A stretch of DNA of 64,000 nucleotides, from positions 56,309 to 120,308 of the forward strand of contig NZ_JBFAPK010000027.1 in assembly GCF_040676675.1 (NCBI RefSeq), read 5' to 3'. Numbering within the stretch: the stretch's first letter is position 1; every line of letters starts with the position of its first letter. Of this stretch, positions 1-8,678 are shown in pieces. Made by a program: the position numbers and the translations under genes. The notes under the pieces were generated by a model. It did not search any database, had not been told where the DNA came from, and saw only the letters and a list, made by a program, of their open reading frames with translations. The stretch is from JBFAPK01 sp040676675 (GTDB lineage: Bacteria > Actinomycetota > Actinomycetes > Mycobacteriales > Micromonosporaceae).

Positions 1-1003
1 GGCCCCAGTAGCCGCCGCAGCGGTTCGGGACGAACATGATGCCGAGCCCGTACCGGGCGCCGGGGATGAAGTCCTGGAAGGTCTCCGCGAGCACGGTCTC
101 GTGCAACTGGGCCATCTGGCCGGCCTTCAGCAGCTGACCGCGTTGCAGCGCCTGCCAGAACCGGGCGAGGTCGGTCGGCGTGGTGACCAGGTTGCCGGCC
201 GCGTCGGCGACCGTCGGGTTGAACATCGTGGTGTCGGTCAGCGGACCGCCCGGTACCCACTGCTGGTAGCCCTTGGCGTGCGGTGCCGGCAGGAACGGAC
301 GGTCCCCCGGCGCGGACGTGTGCCGCAGCCCGAGCGGCTGGAGGATCCGGGTACGCACCTCGGTGGCCCAGGACCGGCCGGTCACCCGCTCGATGAGCAT
401 CCCGGCGAGGATGTAGTTGGTGTTCGAGTAGTCCCAGCTCGTTCCGGGCGCGAATCCGGGCTCGTGCCGCACGGCCAGGGCGACGAGGTCGGCGGCGTCG
501 TAGTGGTCGAACCGGTGCGCCAGGTACCCCTCCTGGGATCCGAGCGCCGCGATGTCCCTGGTGTAGTTGTAGATGCCGCTGGTGTGCTGGAGCAGGTGGC
601 GGACGGTGATCCGCCGGCCGTCGTTGCCGTTGCCGGCGACGACCCCCGGCAACCACCGGTCGACGCTGTCGTCCAGGGAGAGCCTGCCCTCCCCGACCAG
701 TTGCAGCACGACGACGGCGACGAAGGTCTTGGTGTTGCTCCCCATCCGGAAGTACCCGTCGAGCGGTACCGGCGTGCCGCGGTCGAGGTCACCGACGCCG
801 GACCGGGCGCGGACGGTGATCCCGTCGACCCGGGTGAGCCCTTGCACGCCGGTGATGCCGAGGCCGTGCAGGTCGTCGACCGCGACCTGGAGGCGCCGGT
901 CCGTGGCGGCGGGTGCGGTGGCGCCGGCCGGTACCGCGCCGGCCGCGACCAGCGCGGCGACCGACGCGACGACCAGGCTCCTTCGGCCGAGTTGTCCTCG
1001 CAT
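1..1003 (-). CDS. Secreted serine hydrolase, beta-lactamase / DD-peptidase superfamily (3' end outside window)
   Basis: The product is an exported serine hydrolase of the class C beta-lactamase / DD-peptidase superfamily, which acts outside the membrane on D-amino acid peptides, beta-lactams or esters. The 334 visible residues begin at an ATG preceded by GAAGGG. A Sec signal follows (Arg-Arg, then a hydrophobic Ala/Val run to about residue 27). The catalytic SxxK motif is Ser89-Asn-Thr-Lys92 and the second motif is Tyr192-Ser-Asn194. The last visible residues are CGGYWG, so the third motif (HxG-type) should lie just past the window edge. An ATG 5 bases upstream is out of frame. The exact substrate cannot be told from the sequence. 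Confidence 0.9.
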   Translation of the reverse strand, partial: MRGQLGRRSLVVASVAALVAAGAVPAGATAPAATDRRLQVAVDDLHGLGITGVQGLTRVDGITVRARSGVGDLDRGTPVPLDGYFRMGSNTKTFVAVVVLQLVGEGRLSLDDSVDRWLPGVVAGNGNDGRRITVRHLLQHTSGIYNYTRDIAALGSQEGYLAHRFDHYDAADLVALAVRHEPGFAPGTSWDYSNTNYILAGMLIERVTGRSWATEVRTRILQPLGLRHTSAPGDRPFLPAPHAKGYQQWVPGGPLTDTTMFNPTVADAAGNLVTTPTDLARFWQALQRGQLLKAGQMAQLHETVLAETFQDFIPGARYGLGIMFVPNRCGGYWG

Positions 1004-1218
1004 GTCATGTCCCTTCGAACGGACGCGAACGATGACGGAACCCGACCGTACGAAACCCCTCGATGCGTTTCCATCCGGTGATCCCCCGGGAGTGGGGTCG
1101 GGGTAACCCCCGGTACCAGGTGGGCCGGGACCGACCCGGCGTGCGCGCCCCGCCGTCTCCGGTGGACCCGGGAGAGACCCCGTGGCCCGGCGCGCCGGCC
1201 CCGGCGAGCGCGGCCCGC

Positions 1219-1761
1219 TCAGGCCGCGCGAACGGGTTGGCGCAGGATGGTACGCATCTTCGCGGTATCGGTCTCGGTGACCTCGGACAGGTAGATCTCA
1301 TGGTGCAGGCCATTGCTCACCAGGCCCCGCTCGGCCATGAACCGGTCCATCCGGGCAAGGGTCTCCGGCTCGTCGTCATAGGAGCCGTGGTGCATCGCCT
1401 GCACGCACCTGCCCTCGGTGAACGTGACCAGTTGCACCCGTGCCGCGCTGTGCCACCCCGTCGCCTGCCTGGCCTCGTCGACCCGCGCCGGCTCGACCGA
1501 CTCGGGCAGCCGCAGGAACAGGTGCCAGCGCCACTGCGAGCGTGGGACCGTCAGCGGCGGCCGGTCGTCCTCGACCCACCAGCGTCCCTCCAGCGCGGGC
1601 AGCGCGCCGGCCAGCAGCGGTGCGGCGACCGCGTACAGCGTTCGGATGGCCGTCATGTGCTCGTCGCCGCCGGGCTCACCCATGCCGGTCACCGCCAAGC
1701 CGCGTACCGGCCCGAACTCGACCAGCTCGGGGCTGTCCGACGCGGAATACCAGTCGTTCAT
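1219..1761 (-). CDS. GyrI-like small-molecule-binding domain protein
   Basis: This 180-residue protein resembles free-standing GyrI-like (SOUL/GyrI, COG4832-type) ligand-binding proteins. The C-terminal segment HHEIYLSEV followed by ILRQPV is characteristic of that family. It has no DNA-binding part. Its start overlaps the stop of the upstream MerR gene by 4 bases (ATGA), so the two are translationally coupled and probably sense related compounds. Family knowledge suggests binding of hydrophobic cationic molecules, or in some members hydrolysis of electrophilic compounds. Which applies here is unknown. The full length and both ends look intact. Confidence 0.8.
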   Translation of the reverse strand: MNDWYSASDSPELVEFGPVRGLAVTGMGEPGGDEHMTAIRTLYAVAAPLLAGALPALEGRWWVEDDRPPLTVPRSQWRWHLFLRLPESVEPARVDEARQATGWHSAARVQLVTFTEGRCVQAMHHGSYDDEPETLARMDRFMAERGLVSNGLHHEIYLSEVTETDTAKMRTILRQPVRAA

Positions 1762-2534
1762 TCGCTCTCCTCGACTCCGATCATGATGTGGGTCACCAGT
1801 TGATCCGGGCTGGTCTGCCGCGGATCGGAGATGTAGACCTCGCGCAGGTCGCCGCGGGTCACGTGGCCGTGCTCGCCGATCCAGGCCAGCAGGGCGTGCG
1901 CCGTAAGGGACAGCTGGTCGTACGGGCCGACGTGGGTGGCCATGGCGAACAACCCGCCACGGAGGATGTCCGGCGTCGTGCCGGCGACATCCCGGTCGAC
2001 CTGCGCGGCCACCGTCACGCTCACCTGGTCGGCGATGTCCAACGGGAACAACCCGACCAACGGGCCGTGCGGCCGCTCGCCGGCCGCCGCCAGCGCCGTG
2101 TTGAGGCGGGCCACGCAGTCCGTGGTCACCGCCGGGATCTCACCGAGGCCGCCGGCGCCCTGGGTGACCACCACCCGGCGGGCGTCCTCGCGGGTCAGTC
2201 GAACCTCGGCCCGGGGCAGACCGTCGGTGAGGACCCGGTCCAGGGTGGCCAGCATCCGGCGACGCCGAACCAGGTCGGCCTCCATCCGGTCCCGCACGCC
2301 ACCGAGCACCTCGGCGATGCCCCTGCCCGCCAGTACCTGCCCGATCGCCGGCAGGGGGACGTCGAGTGAGCGCAACAACCCGACCGACAGGGCGTCGCGC
2401 GCCTGGTCGGCCCGGTAGTAGCGGTAACCCGAGTCCGGATCGACCCAGGCCGGCCGCAGCAGCCCCAGCTCGTCGTAGTGCCGCAGCTGCTTCACGCTCA
2501 GCCTGCACAGACGCGCGAACCGCCCGATGGGCAT
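1758..2534 (-). CDS. MerR-family transcriptional regulator with GyrI-like effector domain
   Basis: The protein is a 258-residue MerR-type activator/repressor. The N-terminal winged helix (IGRFARLCRLSVKQLRHYDE, then a GLLRPAWVDPDSGYRYY stretch) is typical of BltR/BmrR-like members. A dimerization helix follows, and a GyrI-like effector domain fills roughly residues 110-258. I chose the ATG at 2534 because it directly precedes the conserved helix and has GAGGTG 4 bases upstream. An in-frame GTG at 2549 would add five residues. A near-perfect MerR operator lies just upstream, which suggests autoregulation. The next gene, coupled by an ATGA overlap, carries a second copy of the same kind of ligand-binding fold. 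Confidence 0.88.
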   Translation of the reverse strand: MPIGRFARLCRLSVKQLRHYDELGLLRPAWVDPDSGYRYYRADQARDALSVGLLRSLDVPLPAIGQVLAGRGIAEVLGGVRDRMEADLVRRRRMLATLDRVLTDGLPRAEVRLTREDARRVVVTQGAGGLGEIPAVTTDCVARLNTALAAAGERPHGPLVGLFPLDIADQVSVTVAAQVDRDVAGTTPDILRGGLFAMATHVGPYDQLSLTAHALLAWIGEHGHVTRGDLREVYISDPRQTSPDQLVTHIMIGVEESE

Positions 2535-2560
2535 CAGCACCTCGTCCACGCGACCAGCAT

Positions 2561-2584
2561 GAACGCTCCCACGGTGGGAGAGTC
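2561..2584 (-). promoter_or_regulatory. MerR operator within the merR promoter
   Basis: The core CTCCCACGGTGGGAG (2566-2580) is an inverted repeat with 7-base arms. Its flanks (GAAC / AGTC) partly extend the symmetry. On the minus strand it sits between TGGACT and a TCATGC-like -10, the long-spacer arrangement that MerR proteins act on. It is 27 bases from the chosen merR start. Confidence 0.7.
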
Positions 2585-2711
2585 CAGGCGGGCGGCGCGG
2601 CCGTCTCCGACACGGTGGTCCTCACCCAGTCGACGGCGACTGACGGGGGCGCCGGGAACCATCCCGCTCGGTTCGCGCTGGACGGCGGGCGTGCCGGCCA
2701 ACCGAGCAGGG

Positions 2712-2717
2712 TAGGGT
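2712..2717 (+). promoter_or_regulatory. Probable -10 box of a leaderless transcript (mazF-like gene)
   Basis: TAGGGT fits the actinobacterial TANNNT -10 pattern. It ends 6 bases before the GTG start at 2724, and no Shine-Dalgarno sequence lies between them, so the mRNA probably starts at or near the start codon. Confidence 0.5.
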
Positions 2718-2723
2718 GCCGCC

Positions 2724-3215
2724 GTGGCAAATCTCTGGAGAGGCGTGGCGGCGACGGTCAGCCGGGTCACCCGGCGGGTGCCCGCCCCGCGCACCGCTGG
2801 TCCGAGCCCCGCTCAGATCGCCCGGCGGCGCCAGGTCGCGGCCCTGCAACGGCGGCAACTCGCGTACGCCCCCGAACTGGACGGGCAGGCCGACCCGGGC
2901 GAGATCGTCTGGACCTGGGTACCGTACGAGGACGACCCACGCCAGGGCAAGGACCGACCCGTACTCGTGGTGGGACGGGTGAGTCGGACCCTGTTCGGGC
3001 TGATGCTCTCCAGCCAGAGCGAGCGGGACGGCCAACGGCACTGGCTGGCGCTCGGTCCGGGCGCGTGGGACCGGGACAACCGGCCGAGCTGGATCCGGCT
3101 CGACCGGGTCCTCACGATGCGCGAGGACAGCATCCGGCGCGAGGGTGCGGTGCTGGACCGGGCCAGGTTCGACCGGGTCGGGCAGGCGTTGCGCGCCGGC
3201 TACGGCTGGCGCTGA
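2724..3215 (+). CDS. MazF/PemK-like toxin-family protein without adjacent antitoxin
   Basis: This 163-residue protein has a basic, disordered N-terminal extension of about 55 residues. After that comes a PemK/MazF-like barrel (GEIVWTWVPYEDD, then RPVLVVGR, and a WIRLDRVLTM strand). MazF toxins are mRNA interferases, but lone homologues of this size are common in actinomycetes and need not be toxic. No antitoxin-like small gene adjoins it: the next gene upstream is the divergent MerR regulator and the next downstream is convergent. The GTG start is supported by a leaderless-type -10 box 6 bases upstream. Whether the barrel keeps nuclease activity cannot be judged. Confidence 0.75.
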   Translation: MANLWRGVAATVSRVTRRVPAPRTAGPSPAQIARRRQVAALQRRQLAYAPELDGQADPGEIVWTWVPYEDDPRQGKDRPVLVVGRVSRTLFGLMLSSQSERDGQRHWLALGPGAWDRDNRPSWIRLDRVLTMREDSIRREGAVLDRARFDRVGQALRAGYGWR

Positions 3216-3275
3216 CCCCGGCCGCCACACCGAACCACCGCCGACCGCGCGGCCCGCGCAGACGGCCCGGCGACC

Positions 3276-6200
3276 CTACCGCTGGCGGCGGAGCCTGCGC
3301 AGGGCGTCGGTGGCGGCGGCGGTGACCCTCGGGTCGGGCCCGCCGCGGGCCTGCCGGAACGCGGCCCTGGCGGCGTCGCGGTCGCCCTCCATGGCGAGCA
3401 GGATCCCGAGGTTGTACGCCGCGGGCGCGGACTCCTCCGGCAGGCCGAACCCGATCGACCGCCGGTAGGCGGCCTTCGCCCCCTCGACGTCCCCCCGGTC
3501 GCCGAGCAGCCGACCGAGGCCCAGCGCCGCCCGGGCGGCCGAGTCCGGCCGCGGCCCCTCGACGACGGCGCGGTACACCTGGGCCGCCGCGTCGTCGTCG
3601 CCGTCCTCGCGCAGCATCACGGCGAGGTTGATGCCGGCCATCGGGCTCTGGTACGGGTGTTCCAGCTCGAAGGTCTGTCGGTAGGCGGCCCGGGCACCGT
3701 CGCGGTCGCCGGCGCTGGCGAGCATCCGGGCCAGGTCGAAGGCCGCCGCGGCGGCGTGGTGGCGGTGACCGCTGCGGATCGCCCGGCGGAACGCCGCCAC
3801 GGCCCCGGCCCGGTCGCCCTCCGCCTCCAGCCGCATCCCGAGGTGTACCGCCGCGAGCGCCGCCAGTTCCACGTCGCCGGCCCGGGTCGCCAGGTCGTAC
3901 GCGGACGCGAACCCCGCCCTGGCCCCGGCCCGGTCGCCGCGGCGCGCCCGCAGCTCGGCCCGGCACATCGCCACCACGGCCGGTTCGTCCGGCTCGCCCA
4001 GCACGACGCCGAGACGGTACGCCCGCACGGCCGCCTCGCCGTCCCGGTTCCGGTGCACCAGGGCCAGGTAGAGCTGGGTACGCCCGCTGCGGTCGCCGGC
4101 GCCGACCGCGGCCCGCAACGCCCGCACCGCGTCCTCGTACGGTTCCCGGAACGCCAGCCAGCGCCCGAAGTCGAACGCGAGCGGGCCGGCGGGCGGGTCC
4201 ACGGCCGGCAGGTCCAGGTCGGCGAGGCGCCGTCGGGCCTGCCGCGCGTGCTTCCGGCCCGCGCCCTGGATCAGGCGGCGGTACACCTCGCGCGCCTCGC
4301 CGGGGTCGCCCTCCTCGACCAGCAGGTCAGCGAGCCCGAGGGCGGCGGCGTCGGCGATCTCGGGCTCCGCCGCGCCGCTCGCGGAGCGCAGCGCCTCGAC
4401 GGCGTCGGCCACGTCACCGCTGGCGGCGAGCACCGTGGCGCGGGTCAGGTCGATGCCGGGCCCGGCCTCCGGCGGTGCGACCTGCCGGGCGCGCTCCAAC
4501 AGCCGCAGCGCGTCGGCGTTGTCGCCGCGCTCGAACAACCGGATCGCCAGGCCCAGCATGGCGCCCGGGTCGTCACCGGCCAGCGTCGGCCGGATCAGCA
4601 GCCGTTGCCCGCTCGGGTCCCGCTCCAACTCGTCCAGCGCCGCCAGCGTCTCCCGGGCCTTCGCGGCCTCGTCGGCGTCGACGTCGGCGCCGATGCGCAG
4701 CACTCCCGCCAGCGCCCGCCGGGCCAGGTCGGTGTCCCTGCGGCCAAGGTGGACCTCGGCCAGGAGGTTGCCGGCCATCATCGCCATCCCACCCTGCCCG
4801 GTGGCCAGCGACCGGGCCAGCGCGTCGACGGCCCCCTCGACGTCGCCGCGCTCGTACCGGATCAGGCCGAGGCCGAACGCGCCCGCCACGGCCAGGGACG
4901 GGTGCTCCGCGTCGGCGTACCGGACGAAGACGGCCTCGGCGGCCGCCACGTCGCCGGCCATCCGCAGCTCTCCGGCGGTGGCGAGTTCGTCGAGCGCGAA
5001 CGGGTCAGGGGCGCCCGGGTCGCGGGGGTCGACGACCGGCGGCTGGGCGTCGCCGAGCAGGTCGGTCGCGGTGTCCAACTCGGCGCGGACCGCCAGCATC
5101 CGCGCGGCCAGCTCGGGCGCGGCCCGGGCAACCTCGCTCAGGTCGGTGCGGCTGTCGAGCAGCTGGGACCAGAGCACCGTCCGGCCCTGTTCGAGCAGCT
5201 CGACGGCGGCCTCGGGGCGGCCGGCGTCGAGCGCGGCGGCCGCGGCCATCCCGGCGATGCCGGGCCAGGCGTGCAGCGCCCGCTCCTGGTCGGCGCGCGG
5301 GGCGCCGTGCCAGGCGAGCAGCGACAACAGCGTGATGGCCTGCCGGTACGCGGTGACCTGGGCGGCCGGTTCGCCGTCGAGGGCGCGGATCCAGCGTACG
5401 GCGGCGTCGAGGCGGCGCTCGGGTCGCGCGTTCTCCTGCTCGCTCGCCTCCCGCCAGAGCCGGATCGCGTTCTCGTGATCGGGGCCGCTGCCGCCGCCCC
5501 GGTCGCTGAGCGCGTCGCCGAGCATGATCCGGGTTTCCACGAGGTGCGGATCGTCGGGGCGCCCCCGGTCCAGCCGCAGCCGCAGCACGTCGACGGCCCG
5601 GTCCAGCTCCGCGGCCGACCCGGTCCGGCCGGACCGCCGGGCCAGGGCGACGCCGATGTTGTGCGCCACCATCGACCAGGCCGGTTCCGCCGTCCGCTCC
5701 AGGGCACCAGCGGCGAGCGCCCGGTCGGCCACGCGGTCGAGTTCGGCCTCGGCGTCCGGGTCCGGCGGGCCGGCGAGCCGGGTCGCGAGCAGCACGCCGA
5801 GGTACTGCGGGTGTGCCGGGTTGTCGGGCGGTACGAGCGCCAGCGCGGCGTCGGCGTACCCGATCGCCGCGGCGAGGTCGGCCGGGTCGCCGGTGTGCTC
5901 GTACCGCAGCCTCGACACGTTGGCCGCGTTGCCCAGCCGGACCGGCGCCTGCGGATCACCGTCGGCGGTCGCCGCCACCGCCGTACGCATCAGCTCGACG
6001 GCCTCGCCCAGGTCGTCGAGCGTGCCGAGCAGCTGGTACCGCATCACCAGCGACACCGCGAGGGTGGTCAGCGCGGGGACCGGCGGGTCGGCGTCCTCGT
6101 CGCCGCGCGCCACCTCGATCCCGGAGCGGCCCAGCGTGATCGCTTCGTCCAGCGCGGCGGCCCGCCCGGTGGCCTGGTACCGCATCATCAGCGCGGCGCC

Positions 6201-8678
6201 GAGGTGCGTACGCGCCGTCGAGCGGTCTCCGGGTGACACGGCGACGGCCACCGCCCGGCGGCCGACCGTCTCGGCCTCGTCCAGGTCGGGTAGCTGCCCG
6301 GTGAGCTGGAACCGCTCGCGGAGGTTGGCGCACTGGTGGGCGAGCGCCGCCGCCAGCTCCGGCCCGTCGGGGCCCGCCTCGACCACCGCCACCCGTCCGT
6401 GGTGGACGGCGGCGTCGAGGTCGTCGCGGGAGGACGTCACCTTGGCGCGCTGCCGGTACGCGGTGCCCAGCAGCCGCAGCAGCCGCGGCCGTTCCGGGTC
6501 ACCGGGCGGCACCGGCTCGACCGACCGCAGGTGGTGCCGGATCGCGGCGTCGATGTCGGCGCGCTGCGCGGTCCGGTCGAAGATCGCACCGTAGGTCACC
6601 GCGGCGAGGTGCCGGGCCGGGGCCCAGTCCGTCGCGTCGGCGAGGTCCCCGGCGGCGACCGCCACGGCGCGCAGGTCGGGGATCGACCGCGAGCCGGCGG
6701 CGAGCAGGCCCAGCAGCGCGATCAGGTGCCGCCGCAGGTTGTCCCGGCCGGGCGTCCGCGCCGGCCAGTTGGCCAGCGCCTCCTGGCAGATGTGCAGCGC
6801 CTCGCGCGCCTGGTCGAGCGCGGCGGGATCGCCGAGGTCGCGCCGCTTGAGCCGCTGCACCACCGCCTCCACGAGGGCGACCAGCGTGCCGACCCGGTGG
6901 TTCGGTGACAGTGGCAGGTCCAGGGCCTCCCGACAGCGCGCGATCGCCTCGTCGAGGGTGGCGGGGTCACCGGTCGCGAACGCGCGGTGGACCAGCGCCA
7001 TCGCCAGCACGGCGACCTGCTCCGCCCGCTCGCCGGCGGTCGCCGCGCCGGCCACCGCGGCACCGGCGTGTGCGATCGCGGAGTGCAGGTCGGCGGCGCG
7101 TCGGGACAGTTCGTACCGGTGCAGCAGCACCGCGGCCAGCTCACCGTGCATGCTCGGCCGGTCCGGGTCCGCCTCGTCCACCTCGGCGAGTGCCTGCTCG
7201 GTCACCGAGACGGCCTCGTCGAGCGGGGCCACCTCGCCGCTCGCGGCCGCCTCGCGGCGCAGCAGCAGGTTCAGGTTGGCCAGGAGCCGGTGCCGCCGGG
7301 GATAGCCGGGGGCCGCCGCCGCCACGGCGCTGCGGCTCGTGCGCACCCCCTCGGCGAGCGCCTCCGGGGCGCCGACGGCGTCGTACAGGTGCATCAGGGA
7401 GAGCGCGAGGTCGGAGAGGCGGGCCGGCCGTTGCTCCTCGTCGGCGTCGGCGACCAGTTCCCGCGCGTACCGGACGAGGTCCTCGACGGCGTCCGGGCCG
7501 GTCCCCGGGGCGCGGGTCGCCGCGAGCAGGCGCTCCCAGTGCATCACCCGCGCGGTCAGGTCCGGGCTCGCCGCGGCGGCCCGACCGGCCAGCTCGACGG
7601 CTTCGCGCAGCATGGCCGGATCGTCGAGGCGCTGCCCGAGCCGCTCCAGGGCGCCCGCGAGATTCGCGGTGCAGCGCCGGGCGACCTCCGCCTCGGCGTG
7701 CGGCAGCGCCGCCCGGTAGCTCTCGACGGCCCGCCGGAGGTCGCCGACACCGCCGGTCCGCTCGGCCAGTTCCCGGTACGCGTTGCCGAGCGCGAACAAC
7801 TCCGCCGACCGCGCCTGCGGGCTGCCCGCGAACTCCACCGCCTCGGTCAGGCGACGCAGGGCCCCGTCCAGGTCCGCCCGATCGCCGCGCCGCTGGTACC
7901 GGGTGACCAGCGCCCGCCCGGTCTCGCCGGCGAACATCGACCGGACCGCGGGAGTCGTGGCGGTGTCGGCCGCCGTGCCGAACGTCGCGACGGCCTCGTC
8001 GAGCACGTCGGGATCCCCGGTCGCGGCGTGCAGTTCGCGCAGGGTGATCGCGAGCAGGCCGAGGTGGTAGCCGCGCCGCGGCGCGTCGACCGGGTCGGCG
8101 ACCTCGGCGATCAGCTCGCGGTACGCGTCGGCGCGCTCGCGGAGCAGCCCCGGCTCGCGGGTCTGCTCGTACCGGTCGGCCAGCGCGTCGGCCAGGCGCT
8201 CCAGGCGGTACCCGCGGTTGGCGTCCGGGACCGTGGCGGCCCGCCGCAGCACCGCCAGCGCGCGGGCCGTCGCCTCGCCCGCCGGCTCGGCCGGGCCGCC
8301 CGCCGTCTCGCCCACCGCCTCGCCCGCGCCGGACGTCTCGGCGAGCCGCTCGTACGACCCGCGCAGGTGGTCGAGATGCCAGAGCAGCATCCGCGGTTCG
8401 GGGTCCGGTTCCTCGGCGACGAACCGTTCCTCCAGCGCGATCGACTCGCGCAGCGCGGCGTCGTCGCCGTCCGCGTCGGCGACGAGGCGCAGCAGGGTCG
8501 CCAGGTTCGCGCCGAGCCGGTTGCGCCACTCGGGACCGCCGACCTCGATCGCGTGCCGGGTGAGCGCGACGGCCTCGTCCAGCGCCGCCCGGTCGCCGTC
8601 GCGCCGGTACCGCTCGTGCAGGGCGGCGGCGCGGCCGGTGAGGTCCGCCAGGTCCTCGCCGGGCCCGTCGCCGCTCAC
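3276..8678 (-). CDS. Giant tetratricopeptide-repeat protein (TPR half of a split CHAT/TPR system)
   Basis: This 1800-residue protein is almost entirely alpha-helical TPR. Many blocks read A-LDEAV/I-L-R-AI, typical of the TPR part of actinobacterial CHAT proteins. Around residues 1150-1210 lies the segment LLEQGRTVLWSQLLDSR (Trp1170), which in fused homologues directly precedes the CHAT protease domain. Here it is followed instead by about 575 residues of a second repeat type (GD-GA-AAYRRAI, Sel1/TPR-like). No CHAT His-Gly or Cys motif is present. The GTG start at 8678 overlaps the upstream stop (GTGA). The open frame extends further upstream, but that part is basic shadow sequence. It probably works as the scaffold or sensor for the CHAT protease encoded first in the operon; this is inference. 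Confidence 0.85.
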   Translation of the reverse strand: MSGDGPGEDLADLTGRAAALHERYRRDGDRAALDEAVALTRHAIEVGGPEWRNRLGANLATLLRLVADADGDDAALRESIALEERFVAEEPDPEPRMLLWHLDHLRGSYERLAETSGAGEAVGETAGGPAEPAGEATARALAVLRRAATVPDANRGYRLERLADALADRYEQTREPGLLRERADAYRELIAEVADPVDAPRRGYHLGLLAITLRELHAATGDPDVLDEAVATFGTAADTATTPAVRSMFAGETGRALVTRYQRRGDRADLDGALRRLTEAVEFAGSPQARSAELFALGNAYRELAERTGGVGDLRRAVESYRAALPHAEAEVARRCTANLAGALERLGQRLDDPAMLREAVELAGRAAAASPDLTARVMHWERLLAATRAPGTGPDAVEDLVRYARELVADADEEQRPARLSDLALSLMHLYDAVGAPEALAEGVRTSRSAVAAAAPGYPRRHRLLANLNLLLRREAAASGEVAPLDEAVSVTEQALAEVDEADPDRPSMHGELAAVLLHRYELSRRAADLHSAIAHAGAAVAGAATAGERAEQVAVLAMALVHRAFATGDPATLDEAIARCREALDLPLSPNHRVGTLVALVEAVVQRLKRRDLGDPAALDQAREALHICQEALANWPARTPGRDNLRRHLIALLGLLAAGSRSIPDLRAVAVAAGDLADATDWAPARHLAAVTYGAIFDRTAQRADIDAAIRHHLRSVEPVPPGDPERPRLLRLLGTAYRQRAKVTSSRDDLDAAVHHGRVAVVEAGPDGPELAAALAHQCANLRERFQLTGQLPDLDEAETVGRRAVAVAVSPGDRSTARTHLGAALMMRYQATGRAAALDEAITLGRSGIEVARGDEDADPPVPALTTLAVSLVMRYQLLGTLDDLGEAVELMRTAVAATADGDPQAPVRLGNAANVSRLRYEHTGDPADLAAAIGYADAALALVPPDNPAHPQYLGVLLATRLAGPPDPDAEAELDRVADRALAAGALERTAEPAWSMVAHNIGVALARRSGRTGSAAELDRAVDVLRLRLDRGRPDDPHLVETRIMLGDALSDRGGGSGPDHENAIRLWREASEQENARPERRLDAAVRWIRALDGEPAAQVTAYRQAITLLSLLAWHGAPRADQERALHAWPGIAGMAAAAALDAGRPEAAVELLEQGRTVLWSQLLDSRTDLSEVARAAPELAARMLAVRAELDTATDLLGDAQPPVVDPRDPGAPDPFALDELATAGELRMAGDVAAAEAVFVRYADAEHPSLAVAGAFGLGLIRYERGDVEGAVDALARSLATGQGGMAMMAGNLLAEVHLGRRDTDLARRALAGVLRIGADVDADEAAKARETLAALDELERDPSGQRLLIRPTLAGDDPGAMLGLAIRLFERGDNADALRLLERARQVAPPEAGPGIDLTRATVLAASGDVADAVEALRSASGAAEPEIADAAALGLADLLVEEGDPGEAREVYRRLIQGAGRKHARQARRRLADLDLPAVDPPAGPLAFDFGRWLAFREPYEDAVRALRAAVGAGDRSGRTQLYLALVHRNRDGEAAVRAYRLGVVLGEPDEPAVVAMCRAELRARRGDRAGARAGFASAYDLATRAGDVELAALAAVHLGMRLEAEGDRAGAVAAFRRAIRSGHRHHAAAAAFDLARMLASAGDRDGARAAYRQTFELEHPYQSPMAGINLAVMLREDGDDDAAAQVYRAVVEGPRPDSAARAALGLGRLLGDRGDVEGAKAAYRRSIGFGLPEESAPAAYNLGILLAMEGDRDAARAAFRQARGGPDPRVTAAATDALRRLRRQR

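Noticed and set aside
3657..6236. Very long open frame on the plus strand opposite the TPR gene (and similar ones at 6987-9308 and 9361-11487)
   Set aside because: They lie antisense to well-supported genes, have no family motifs, and show the Arg/Ala/Gly/Pro-rich composition of high-GC shadow frames.
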